Assembly (NCBI RefSeq): GCF_010731895.1
Contig: NZ_AP022596.1
Location: 248,001-312,000 of the forward strand
DNA: 64,000 nt
Source of the DNA: Mycolicibacterium helvum
Lineage (GTDB): Bacteria > Actinomycetota > Actinomycetes > Mycobacteriales > Mycobacteriaceae
Direction: 5' to 3'
Made by a program: the position numbers and the translations under genes
The notes under the pieces: generated by a model
The model's input: the letters and a program-made list of their open reading frames with translations, nothing else
What the model was told of the DNA's origin: nothing
Database searches by the model: none
Shown here: positions 21,083 through 29,272 of the stretch, one piece after another
Numbering within the stretch: position 1 is the first letter of the stretch
Layout: the number at the start of each line of letters is the position of its first letter

Positions 21083-22492
21083 TTACTCAGCCTTGTCGGC
21101 CTGCTGCTCAGAGGCCTCGTCGCTCGCGTCGGCCGTGTCGCCTTCGGCGATCTCTGCACCCTCGGCCTCGGCCGGCGGGCCGAAGAACTCGGCGGTGTCG
21201 ACGACGTTGCCGTCGGTGTCGGTGACGGTGGCCGCCTCGACCACAGCGGCTACGGTCAGCCCGCGGCGCACGTCGGCGAACATCGCCGGCAGCTGGTTGT
21301 TCTGCTGCAGGATCTGCAGCAGCTGGGCCGGCTCGATGCCGTACTGGCGCGACATCAGAACCAGCCGCTCGGTGAGGTCGTTCTGGCCGACCTGGATGTC
21401 GAGGTCGTCGGCGATGGCGTCCATCAGCAGCTGGGTCTTGACGGCCTTCTCGGCGGCTTCGCGGGTTTCGGTGTCGAACTTCTCCCGCGAACTGCCCTCG
21501 GCCTCGAGGGCCTCGGCGAACTTGTCTTCGTCGTGGTCGAGGCCGTGGATCGCGTTGTGCACGGTCTGGTCGACCTGGGCCTGGACGATCGCCTCGGGCA
21601 GCGGCACCTCGGTGGTCTCGAGCAGGAGCTCGAGCGCGTTGTCGCGGATCTTCTCGGCCTGGTGGATGCGCTTGACCCGCTTCACCTGGTCGACGAGGTT
21701 CTCGCGCAGTTCCTCGATGGTGTCGAATTCGCTTGCCAATTGCGCGAATTCGTCATCGGCCTCGGGAAGCTCGCGCTCCTTGATCGACTTGACGGTGACG
21801 GTGACCTCAGCGTCCTCGCCGGCATGCTCGCCCGCAGCCAGCTTGGTGGTGAACACCTTCGACTCACCTTCGGCGAGGCCGACGATGGCGTCATCGAGGC
21901 CCTCGATGAGCTGGCCCGAGCCCACCTCGTGGGACAGGCCCTCGGTGGCAGCGTCGGGAAGGTCCTCGCCGTCGACGGTGGCGGACAGGTCGATGGAGAC
22001 GAAGTCGCCTTCCTGGGCGGGACGCTCGACGCCCTTGAGGGTGCCGAAGCGGGCGCGCAGTGACTCCAACTCGGCGGCGACCTCGTCGTCGGTGATCTCG
22101 ATGGGCTCGACCGAGATCTTCAGCGTGCTCAGGTCGGGCAGCTCGATCTCGGGCCGCACGTCGACCTCGGCGGTGAAGACCAGTTCCTCGCCGTCCTCGA
22201 TCTTGGTGACCTCGATGTCGGGCTGGCCCAGCGGGGTCACCTCGGTGGCAGTGACGGCCTCGCTGTAGCGGCTGGGCAACGCGTCGTTGACGACCTGCTG
22301 CAACACCGCGCCGCGGCCGACGCGGGCCTCGAGCAGCTTGGCCGGGGCCTTGCCGGGCCGGAAGCCGGGCAGCCGTACCTGCTTGGCGAGCTCCTTGTAG
22401 GCCCGGTCGAAGTCAGGCTGCAATTCCGTGAAGGGCACCTCCACGTTGATGCGAACCCGGGTCGGGCTCAACTTCTCGACGGTGCTCTTCAC
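21083..22492 (-). CDS. tig: Trigger factor
   Basis: The 469-residue ribosome-associated chaperone starts at a GTG ([20 protein letters not shown] after the initiator) and contains the ribosome-binding motif [17 protein letters not shown], a central FKBP-like isomerase domain (about 155-245) and a helical substrate-binding C-terminal domain with an acidic tail (about 430-469). Upstream in-frame codons reach into the tRNA-Pro gene and are not used. It sits upstream of clpP1-clpP2, the usual mycobacterial arrangement. Confidence 0.96.
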   Translation of the reverse strand: MKSTVEKLSPTRVRINVEVPFTELQPDFDRAYKELAKQVRLPGFRPGKAPAKLLEARVGRGAVLQQVVNDALPSRYSEAVTATEVTPLGQPDIEVTKIEDGEELVFTAEVDVRPEIELPDLSTLKISVEPIEITDDEVAAELESLRARFGTLKGVERPAQEGDFVSIDLSATVDGEDLPDAATEGLSHEVGSGQLIEGLDDAIVGLAEGESKVFTTKLAAGEHAGEDAEVTVTVKSIKERELPEADDEFAQLASEFDTIEELRENLVDQVKRVKRIHQAEKIRDNALELLLETTEVPLPEAIVQAQVDQTVHNAIHGLDHDEDKFAEALEAEGSSREKFDTETREAAEKAVKTQLLMDAIADDLDIQVGQNDLTERLVLMSRQYGIEPAQLLQILQQNNQLPAMFADVRRGLTVAAVVEAATVTDTDGNVVDTAEFFGPPAEAEGAEIAEGDTADASDEASEQQADKAE

Positions 22493-22545
22493 TGCGGTAC
22501 TCCTCGGGTCGAATCTTCGGTCGTTTGGGTCGTTCGTTGGGCGTG

Positions 22546-22619
22546 TCGGGGTGACAGGATTTGAACCTGCGGCCTTCCGCTCCCAAAGCGGATGCGCTAC
22601 CAAGCTGCGCTACACCCCG
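22546..22619 (-). tRNA. tRNA-Pro (anticodon UGG)
   Basis: The minus strand folds as a tRNA. The acceptor CGGGGTG pairs with CACCCCG, a D arm contains AGCTTGGTAGC, the anticodon loop is TTTGGGA with anticodon TGG, and the T arm contains GGTTCAAATCC. CCA is not encoded. It lies directly upstream of tig. Confidence 0.95.
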
Positions 22620-22754
22620 GTGCTGCATTTCTCGCGCCCGAATCCTACGGCCCAACGCCTGTTCAGCGGCAATCGACCTCGATGATGCGCTCTCAGGTGG
22701 GCCGATTGGATTTGATCAGGTCGGCGCCGGTACATTTGGGTCCGCAACAAGCAC

Positions 22755-22825
22755 GCGGGCGTAGCTCAATGGTAGAGCCTCAGTCTTCCAAACTGATTAC
22801 GCGGGTTCGATTCCCGTCGCCCGCT
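22755..22825 (+). tRNA. tRNA-Gly (anticodon UCC)
   Basis: Acceptor GCGGGCG (22755-22761) pairs with CGCCCGC (22818-22824). The D loop CTCAATGGTAGAG, the anticodon stem-loop CAGTCTTCCAAACTG with anticodon TCC, and the T arm GGGTTCGATTCCC are complete. The 3' end of a minus-strand protein gene runs across it. Confidence 0.96.
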
Positions 22826-23610
22826 CTCAAGAACCGCCCCCCCTGGGGCTGTTTTTGCTGTTCTATCCACTGTCGGCTGGCCTTTGCCGCGCGGGACAGC
22901 GCACCGCATTCACCGAGATACGAGGCCACGACGCCCACGGCGGGCAGCATGGCCACGTACCGGAACGGGGCGCGTGGGTGCGGTCGCTTCGCCAGCTCGT
23001 CGCCGATGGCATCGAAAACCCCGGCCAACTTCCACAACGCTTTGGCAATGCCGACCGGCGTGAACGGGATCGTCGCCGGCGAATGACGGTTCTCGTGGAC
23101 CACCACTGACAGATCCCGCCCGCACAGCACCGAGGCGAGCATCCGGACCTGACGCCGATAGTCGGTCACACCCAGCTCACGGGCCACGGCGCATAGCACG
23201 ATGGCCTGGCTGGCGAATCCGAGGAGATCCTGAATCGGCAGTCGTCGGCCGAGGACACCCAGCACCCCGGGGAACGCCACCACAACGGTGTTCAGCGCAC
23301 CGACCCGCCACACCCACCAGCTGATCCGGTCGTCGGTGTTCAGGTCGTCCCATGCGAGCGTGCCCGGGACGTCGGCCGCGTTGAGCACCCAGGAGACCGC
23401 GTTCGGCGGGGTTCGTCGCTTCAGCCCGAACGGGTCTGTCCCCCACAACACGTCCAGCAGCGGGTTGATGACCGCGACGGCCCGCGCCAGCGCGTCTTCG
23501 ACGTCGGAGTCAGCGAGTGTCACCTCGGGGGTCGGTAGCAGCTTCACCGTCCCATGATGTCCGATTCTTTGAGTGCTCAAACAGCCGAAATTGTCGCGCA
23601 CGAATGTCAT
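22780..23610 (-). CDS. Conserved hypothetical protein whose 3' end overlaps tRNA-Gly
   Basis: The 276-residue protein is not one I recognise. It has a soluble N-terminal half (LLPTPEVTLADSDVEDALAR), tryptophan-rich ISWWVWRVGALNTVVVAFPG and small hydrophobic helices later on (LPAVGVVASYLGECGALSRA). ATG at 23610 is likely. The last 15 residues (ending GDGNRTRVISLED) are the antisense of tRNA-Gly, so either the protein really stops inside the tRNA gene or the original stop was lost. The upstream part has normal codon use. Confidence 0.6.
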   Translation of the reverse strand: MTFVRDNFGCLSTQRIGHHGTVKLLPTPEVTLADSDVEDALARAVAVINPLLDVLWGTDPFGLKRRTPPNAVSWVLNAADVPGTLAWDDLNTDDRISWWVWRVGALNTVVVAFPGVLGVLGRRLPIQDLLGFASQAIVLCAVARELGVTDYRRQVRMLASVLCGRDLSVVVHENRHSPATIPFTPVGIAKALWKLAGVFDAIGDELAKRPHPRAPFRYVAMLPAVGVVASYLGECGALSRAAKASRQWIEQQKQPQGGRFLRAGDGNRTRVISLED

Positions 23611-23652
23611 GATCGATTCGCCTGTCACGTCGCCGACGACCCAAAGGTAATG

Positions 23653-24366
23653 ATGCGCCGAGGATTCCAGAGCACCGCCGTTCGTCCCTACACCGCTGCT
23701 GCAGCCGTCGCGAGCGCCGGCATCCTCACGCTGGGTTTGGTGACCGCACCGCCCGTGACCGGTGCGGCGCTCCCCCGCATCGAAGTTCACGCGGTACAGC
23801 TCGTGGCCGTCACTGCGGCCGACCTCAGCGCTACGGTGCTCCAGACCGCGACGCCCACATCGGCGTCCCGACCGGCAGCAGCAAGCCCAACCGGCCCCGA
23901 CGCGACTGCATCAGACACCCCGGACTTCCTCGCGTTCGCGGCTGAGATCCTGACTTACCTGAACAGTCTTGGCCTCGGCGCGGGCCCCGGTCTGGCGGCC
24001 ATTGGGCTCAGTGGCTTCGCGGTGGCTTTCGCCGCGACCGCATACGCCTGGAACGCGTTCGCCGACACCGTCAACCCCGGACTGAGGTTCCTCCACATCC
24101 CGAGGGTGCCGAAGTTTCCGGTCTGTTTCACCGGTCAGAGCTGCGCCGGCAGCGCTTCGGCCGCCACCTCGGCGCAGGTGCGGGTGGTTGCCCCCACCAG
24201 CGGTCCGGTCAAGCCCGCCGGCCGTGGGGTGGCCACATCGAAGCGCGTTGCCTCCACCCCGGACAGCAACAAGCCCGCGCCGACGAAAGCCCGCAGTGCC
24301 AAGAAGTCGACGCCATCCTCCGCGTCTGCCGACGGTAAGGGCAGCAGCAAGCGTGGCGCTGCCTAA
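23653..24366 (+). CDS. Exported protein with basic Ser/Lys tail, function unknown
   Basis: The 237-residue protein has a signal-like start (MRRGFQSTAVRPYTAAAAVA, hydrophobic to about residue 37), a Thr/Ala/Pro-rich stretch, a second hydrophobic segment (about 115-140) and a low-complexity tail rich in Ser, Lys, Ala and Pro. AAAGG upstream supports ATG at 23653; ATG at 23650 is adjacent. Its plan resembles the exported protein at 13055. It is divergent from the tRNA-overlapping gene with only 42 bp between starts. Confidence 0.65.
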   Translation: MRRGFQSTAVRPYTAAAAVASAGILTLGLVTAPPVTGAALPRIEVHAVQLVAVTAADLSATVLQTATPTSASRPAAASPTGPDATASDTPDFLAFAAEILTYLNSLGLGAGPGLAAIGLSGFAVAFAATAYAWNAFADTVNPGLRFLHIPRVPKFPVCFTGQSCAGSASAATSAQVRVVAPTSGPVKPAGRGVATSKRVASTPDSNKPAPTKARSAKKSTPSSASADGKGSSKRGAA

Positions 24367-24638
24367 GCCGGGGTCAGCGATATCGGCAGCCAGTGGGTGC
24401 CCGGCCCCTCATCCGGGCAGCCGGCTCCGCCGATGACGAGGGTCCGCTCCCCGAAGAAGCTGCCGTCAGGGTTCGGGATCCAGTAGTCCGAGCGAGTCGC
24501 GGGCACAGCGCTCTTGGGGTCGCGCTTAGGGCAACCGCGCCGACCGACCGCACAACCATCACATACTCCGTTGCCATGATCGATACACCACCCGGCCGAC
24601 CGTCGCGGGATCGGGCTCAGGTGCGCGCATCGAGGCAT
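24363..24638 (-). CDS. Small Cys-containing hypothetical protein
   Basis: The 91-codon frame has GC-rich third positions in its last 45 codons (SDYWIPNPDGSFFGERTLVI), which looks like real coding sequence, and cysteines near the front (CDGCAVGRRGC). It overlaps the end of the upstream hydrolase-like gene by 80 bp in another frame and the exported-protein stop by 4 bp. The true start is unclear: ATG at 24638 has only a weak ribosome-binding site. No function is known to me. Confidence 0.4.
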   Translation of the reverse strand: MPRCAHLSPIPRRSAGWCIDHGNGVCDGCAVGRRGCPKRDPKSAVPATRSDYWIPNPDGSFFGERTLVIGGAGCPDEGPGTHWLPISLTPA

Positions 24639-26028
24639 CGAGTCCCGAGTGATCTTCTAGGGCAAGAACTTCGCGAAGATGAAACGCCACATCACCCTCG
24701 GCGTCGCGATCCGGCTTCTTGAAGTACCACGTCTGCGCTGCCCCCGGCCGCAGTCGCTGCGGAAGGTTGCCGCTGACCGCAATCTCGCGGATACCCGGCC
24801 CGAACAGCGGGCGAAGCACACCGCCGAACCAGTCACCGCGAATACTGCCGCGGCGCACCGGAAACCAGATGTTGGTCCAGCGGGTCACAGCGAACGGCGA
24901 CTGTGCGCCGAGGACTCCGGAACCCCCAGAGCCATAGGTCGCCGGCCCCGGCTCAACAACATCGACCGGCGAGGCCTCCGACCGAGGTGGGCACCGCACC
25001 ACCACGCCCCTGCGGACCAGCCGGTCGAAAAGCTCACGCCGCCGATCGTCGGAGCGACTGAGGCCGCTGAAGATGGGCGGCCGGCCGATGAAGAAGTCGG
25101 CCAACGCCATCGGCGTTCCAACCGTCACGAAGTCTGTTATCCGCCAAGGGTTTCCCTGAGCACGCGCATCCTGCCACAAGTCGAACTGCTTGGCCCGGAA
25201 CTCGTCGAGTGCACCATCTGAGTCCGGCTCGACCGCCAGCCGGTCGGCGGCCGCCTCAAGGCTGCCCAGCGTACGAAGTCCACCCGGGCTCTGGGCCGGT
25301 GCCGCACGCAACTCGTGCATCTCCTCCCACAACGTCGTCAGCGCGTCGTAGGCGATGTAGCCGCCGATGCCGTGGCCCACCACGACAATCCGCGCATAGC
25401 GGCCCTGGTGCAGGGTGTACAACAGGTCGACGAGCCCGCCACGGATCGCCCGCCGCGCCGCATGGGACTCGGGCACAGCCGGATCGAAGTAGCGGGCGAC
25501 GTTGACGAAACCGGTGGTCAGAAAGCTGCGGGTCAGCGCCCGCGGCAACATGCGGAACACCGCAAGGACAACACTGAGCACCACCACGCTGGTTACGAGC
25601 CCGATGATCCACCCGGCAATCCCCGTCTGCAGGAAGTAACCGCCCACCACCAACAGCCCCGCCAGCACGGCGAGCGGCACGAGCAGCACCAACCACACCG
25701 CGCGCCAGATGCCGAACACCTGGTCGGGCACGTGGCGAGGGCGTCGCAGGAACAGCCGGGCCAGCGCGGGCATGAAGCCCGCGTATCGCGTGCTCGTCAT
25801 CAGGAATGACCAGTCGTACTCGTACAGTTCGACTCCGCTCGCGGGGGCGACGTAGCGGCGCGCCTCGTAGGAGTCGGTGATCTCGATGGGTTGGGGGTAG
25901 TACTCCCAGCGGCCCTCGTGCGGAGCCAACACCGTCTTGGCGAAATCGTCGAAGGTGTCCATCGGCCGGCGTTCGAGCAAGCCGTGCACGAAGACCACGG
26001 CGGTGCGTACGGCGTTGTCGGTGCTCAA
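24559..26028 (-). CDS. Membrane-anchored alpha/beta-hydrolase-like protein with altered nucleophile elbow
   Basis: The 489-residue protein begins TTG after GAGGAGGACGA, so the SD decides the start. It opens with an alpha/beta-hydrolase strand (AVVFVHGLLERRPM). Two or three membrane spans lie at about 110-160. The expected nucleophile elbow reads VVVGHGIGGYIAYDAL, with Gly where the catalytic Ser of GHSxG should be. It may be a non-catalytic or re-tuned member; the C-terminal third is soluble. The function is unknown. Confidence 0.7.
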   Translation of the reverse strand: MSTDNAVRTAVVFVHGLLERRPMDTFDDFAKTVLAPHEGRWEYYPQPIEITDSYEARRYVAPASGVELYEYDWSFLMTSTRYAGFMPALARLFLRRPRHVPDQVFGIWRAVWLVLLVPLAVLAGLLVVGGYFLQTGIAGWIIGLVTSVVVLSVVLAVFRMLPRALTRSFLTTGFVNVARYFDPAVPESHAARRAIRGGLVDLLYTLHQGRYARIVVVGHGIGGYIAYDALTTLWEEMHELRAAPAQSPGGLRTLGSLEAAADRLAVEPDSDGALDEFRAKQFDLWQDARAQGNPWRITDFVTVGTPMALADFFIGRPPIFSGLSRSDDRRRELFDRLVRRGVVVRCPPRSEASPVDVVEPGPATYGSGGSGVLGAQSPFAVTRWTNIWFPVRRGSIRGDWFGGVLRPLFGPGIREIAVSGNLPQRLRPGAAQTWYFKKPDRDAEGDVAFHLREVLALEDHSGLDASMRAPEPDPATVGRVVYRSWQRSM

Positions 26029-26113
26029 TCGTCCTCCTCGGACCGCGCGGCCCGCAGGTTAGCACTTTGCCAAAACGCCCACAGGGCGTAGACAGCCAGG
26101 CGCACCATGAGCC

Positions 26114-27478
26114 ATGGCCGATGTGGACTTTTGCGTGGTCGGCGCAGGCTTCGCCGGACTCACCGCTGCATTGCGACTGAAACAAGCGGGCCGATCGGTG
26201 GCCGTTCTGGAAGCCCGCGACCGCGTCGGCGGGCGGACGTTCACCGTCGAAGGCCCCGAGGGCACTTGGATCGACCGTGGCGGTGCCTGGATCGGACCCG
26301 GCCAGGATGCCATCTACGGGCTGATGAAGGAATTTGGCGTCGCCAGCTACAAGCAGTTCATCGAAGGCCAAGCCATGATGGTCGTCGACGGCAAGCACTA
26401 CCGCTACGAAGGCACCATTCCGCTGACGATGAGCCCGTGGGCGGCACTCAATATGGGCGCGGTGTTCCTCGATCTGACCCGGCTGTGCAAGACGATTCCT
26501 CTGCAGGCGCCCTGGGAAGCAAAGAACGCCGACAAGCTGGACCGCATCAGTTATGCCGAATGGCTGGACAACCACACGCTGTCCAAGCCGGCCCACACGT
26601 TGCTGGAAGCCGCGATTGCGGGCCTGTACACCTCGGCGGCGTCCGAGACCTCGATGTTGTTCGTCCTCCGCCAGCTGGCCTCCGGCGGCGGCCCGTCCTT
26701 CGTGCTCGGTATCAAGGACGGATCCCAGGATTCCCGCGTCGTCGGCGGCATGGGTGCGGTCTCCGGTGCGATAGCCGCCGAACTTGGGGATGCGATCCAG
26801 CTGAGCACACCGGCACGGCGCATCATTCACAACGACGACGGCATCACCGTGGAAGCCGACAACACGACCGTGCGGGCCCGCCGTGCCATCGTGGCCGTGC
26901 CGATCGCGATCGCCAGCCAAATTCTGTACGAACCGATGCTGCCGGCGGATCGGTCGTTCCTGCATCAGCGCATGCCCAGCGGTGCCGTTGTGAAGATCAA
27001 TATCGTGTACGACGAACCGTTCTGGCGTAACGACGGGTTGACCGGTCAGACGTTCGCGCCCAACACACTGGCCACGTTGACTATCGACGCGTCCACCGAC
27101 CAACCCCGTCCCGGGGTGATGTGCGTGATCACCGAGGCCGGCGCGGCGCGCAGGTATTCCCGGATGGACCATGACGAGCGAAAGAAGGAAGTGCTGGCGA
27201 ATCTGGTTGAACGATTCGGCGGCAAAGCCGCCGACCCGGTGGCCTACCTCGACCAGGACTGGTCGGTGGAGCGGTACTCCGGCGGCGGCATGCTCAGCCA
27301 CTGCCCACCCGGTGTGCTCACCGAGTTCGGGCCTGCCATAACCCAACCCTGCGGTCGCATCCACTGGGCGGGCACCGAAACCTCGGCGGTCATGCACGGC
27401 TGGGTGGACGGCGCCGTGCGCTCCGGTGAGCGCGCAGCCAAGGAAGTGATGCGACTTGAACCGGCAACGGCCGCCTGA
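26114..27478 (+). CDS. Flavin monoamine oxidase family protein
   Basis: The 454-residue FAD enzyme has the N-terminal Rossmann motif (VVGAGFAGLTAALRLKQAG), the second-strand GGRTFTVE, and the C-terminal FAD-contact IHWAGTETSAVMHGWVDGA. The pattern is that of bacterial amine oxidases such as putrescine oxidase, which oxidise primary amines to aldehydes with release of ammonia and peroxide. The substrate is not evident from neighbours. The gene is divergent from the hydrolase-like membrane protein. Confidence 0.88.
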   Translation: MADVDFCVVGAGFAGLTAALRLKQAGRSVAVLEARDRVGGRTFTVEGPEGTWIDRGGAWIGPGQDAIYGLMKEFGVASYKQFIEGQAMMVVDGKHYRYEGTIPLTMSPWAALNMGAVFLDLTRLCKTIPLQAPWEAKNADKLDRISYAEWLDNHTLSKPAHTLLEAAIAGLYTSAASETSMLFVLRQLASGGGPSFVLGIKDGSQDSRVVGGMGAVSGAIAAELGDAIQLSTPARRIIHNDDGITVEADNTTVRARRAIVAVPIAIASQILYEPMLPADRSFLHQRMPSGAVVKINIVYDEPFWRNDGLTGQTFAPNTLATLTIDASTDQPRPGVMCVITEAGAARRYSRMDHDERKKEVLANLVERFGGKAADPVAYLDQDWSVERYSGGGMLSHCPPGVLTEFGPAITQPCGRIHWAGTETSAVMHGWVDGAVRSGERAAKEVMRLEPATAA

Positions 27479-27721
27479 ACGAACGAATGGCTCGACATCA
27501 TCTGTGCAACAACAGATTTCACGGAACTGCACGGCAGTGCGGCACCCGCCACTGACGAGCGACTCGCCACACCCACACCCAGGACGCCTACCCGAATCAC
27601 GTAACGCACCCACCCGAAAACCTTGACTCAGCTAATTGCTCTCTCTAACTTGTTTCTTGCATCCTTGAGCCGACTGCAATTCACGAGGTCGACGCCCTGG
27701 GTGACACCAGGGGGGAATAAC

Positions 27722-29254
27722 GTGGTCGAGCGCCGCTTGCGCAATCGTCGGATACCGCTGCAGCTGATCCTGCCCGTGACCTATGCGGTCGTGGCGGGGG
27801 GCGCGTTGACCGGCGGCATCGCCGTCGTCATCGGCGCCTCGGCGACCGGCTCGCAGGGACCCGCCGTGGCGTTGACATCGACTGAGTTTGCGTTGATTCC
27901 GCAGAGTCCGGCGACCACAACCGACAACGACCTCTGGTTACTCGACCACAATGCGAAAGCTCCGGCGGCCTCCGGGGTCCCGTCGCGCGCACTGGCGGCG
28001 GCCGCCAACGTTCAGCCCGTCATCGGCTACGGCGGCTGGCTCATCGGCAATGGGGTCGACGCCCCATTGAATTGCACGGGCACGGCATGCAACGGCGGAA
28101 ACGCCGGCCTGCTGTGGGGCAACGGCGGTAGCGGTGCCAATGGCGGCAACGGCGGTAGCGCAGGCCTGCTGTTCGGCAACGGCGGCAACGGCGGCAACGG
28201 CGCGGTAGCCATCTACAACAGCGACGGATCCTTGTATTCAGAGGCGACAGCGGGTGGCAACGGTGGTCGCGGCGGCCTCTTCGTCGGCAACGGGGGCGCG
28301 GGCGGCGACGGCGCGATCGGGCTGTACCGCAGCAACGGGGACTCCGCGCCCACGAACGGCGGAAATGGCGGCGCGGGCGGTGGTCTCCTCGGCAACGGCG
28401 GAGCGGGCGGTAAGGGCGGCGACAATTTCAATCCGTACCGGAATGTCCAGCTGACGTCCGCCGGTGCCGGCGGCAACGGCGGCAAGGCCGGTTGGCTCGG
28501 CAGCGGCGGCGCCGGCGGCGCCGGCGGCAGCACCTATGCGAATTACGCGGTTACCGGCGGGGCCGGCGGCGCCGGCGGGAGCGCCCAGTTCGGAAACGGC
28601 GGTGCCGGTGGAGCCGGCGGCTCGGCTGAATCGGTGCTGTCGCGCGCCGACAGCGGCATCGGCGGCGCTGGCGGCTCCACCTTCGCCGGGACCGGCGGCG
28701 CCGGCGGCGCTGGCGGCGGCGCCTTGTCGCAGCAGTGGCATAGCTTCGGCGCCATCGGCGGTGGCGGTGGCGGCACCGTCATCGGAACCGGCGGCACTGG
28801 TGGCGCTGGCGGATATGCCGAGACCTGGGGCACCGGGACTGCCACTGCCGGCAACGGCGGTACCGGCGGCAACAACTTCGGCGGCGTCACCCCCGTATTC
28901 GGCACCGGCGGTCGTGGCGGCAATGGCGGCGACGCGCGTGCGCGCGGAAACGGCAACGCCATAGCCGGCCAAGGCAACGCCGGCGGCCCCGGCGGCGAGA
29001 TCCTTGGAACCGGCGGCAACGGCGGCAACGGGGGCTTCGCGAGAGTTGACGGCGCCGGATCCGCCGTTGGCGGCGCCGGCGGATCCGGCGCGTTCGGCGG
29101 ACAGTTCGGCGGCAGCGGCGGCAATGGCGGAAATGGCGGCGACGCAAGTGCACCCACGCAGGACAAATCCACACCCGGCGTGGGTGGGCGTCCGGGCTAC
29201 GCCGGCATCCGCGGTCACACCGGCCGCGTGGGTCGCGCTGGTGTGCGGCGTTAA
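27722..29254 (+). CDS. PGRS-type Gly-Gly-Asn repeat protein without a PE domain
   Basis: The 510-residue protein starts at a GTG behind a strong AGGGGGG site. Residues 1-45 contain a basic start and one hydrophobic signal or anchor segment (LQLILPVTYAVVAGGALTGG). Residues 100-130 read VIGYGGWLIGNGVDAPLN, like the linker before PGRS domains, and the rest is hundreds of residues of GGNGG/GGAGG repeats ending in a basic tail. Known PE_PGRS proteins begin with a 100-residue PE domain; here a plain signal segment takes its place. It is followed within 20 bp by an aspartic protease gene. Confidence 0.85.
   Translation: MVERRLRNRRIPLQLILPVTYAVVAGGALTGGIAVVIGASATGSQGPAVALTSTEFALIPQSPATTTDNDLWLLDHNAKAPAASGVPSRALAAAANVQPVIGYGGWLIGNGVDAPLNCTGTACNGGNAGLLWGNGGSGANGGNGGSAGLLFGNGGNGGNGAVAIYNSDGSLYSEATAGGNGGRGGLFVGNGGAGGDGAIGLYRSNGDSAPTNGGNGGAGGGLLGNGGAGGKGGDNFNPYRNVQLTSAGAGGNGGKAGWLGSGGAGGAGGSTYANYAVTGGAGGAGGSAQFGNGGAGGAGGSAESVLSRADSGIGGAGGSTFAGTGGAGGAGGGALSQQWHSFGAIGGGGGGTVIGTGGTGGAGGYAETWGTGTATAGNGGTGGNNFGGVTPVFGTGGRGGNGGDARARGNGNAIAGQGNAGGPGGEILGTGGNGGNGGFARVDGAGSAVGGAGGSGAFGGQFGGSGGNGGNGGDASAPTQDKSTPGVGGRPGYAGIRGHTGRVGRAGVRR
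28088..29140 (+). repeat. PGRS-like GGC-rich tandem repeat tract
   Basis: The stretch is built from degenerate copies of GGCGGCAACGGCGGC-like units encoding Gly-Gly-Asn/Ala triplets. The same tract creates long open frames on the other strand that are not genes. Such DNA is prone to slippage and recombination. Confidence 0.9.
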
Positions 29255-29272
29255 GGCGAATTGGGGACAGCC

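Noticed and set aside
22780..22825. The peptide tail GDGNRTR as a protein domain
   Set aside because: It is the translated antisense of the tRNA-Gly gene, a well-known artefact.
25256..27613. A very long minus-strand frame (about 785 codons) across the amine oxidase gene
   Set aside because: It lies antisense to a clearly recognisable flavoenzyme and has no domain or start features.
28238..29218. Long open frames antisense to the PGRS-type gene
   Set aside because: They are shadows of the GGC-rich repeat; composition is low complexity and there is no start context or recognisable family.
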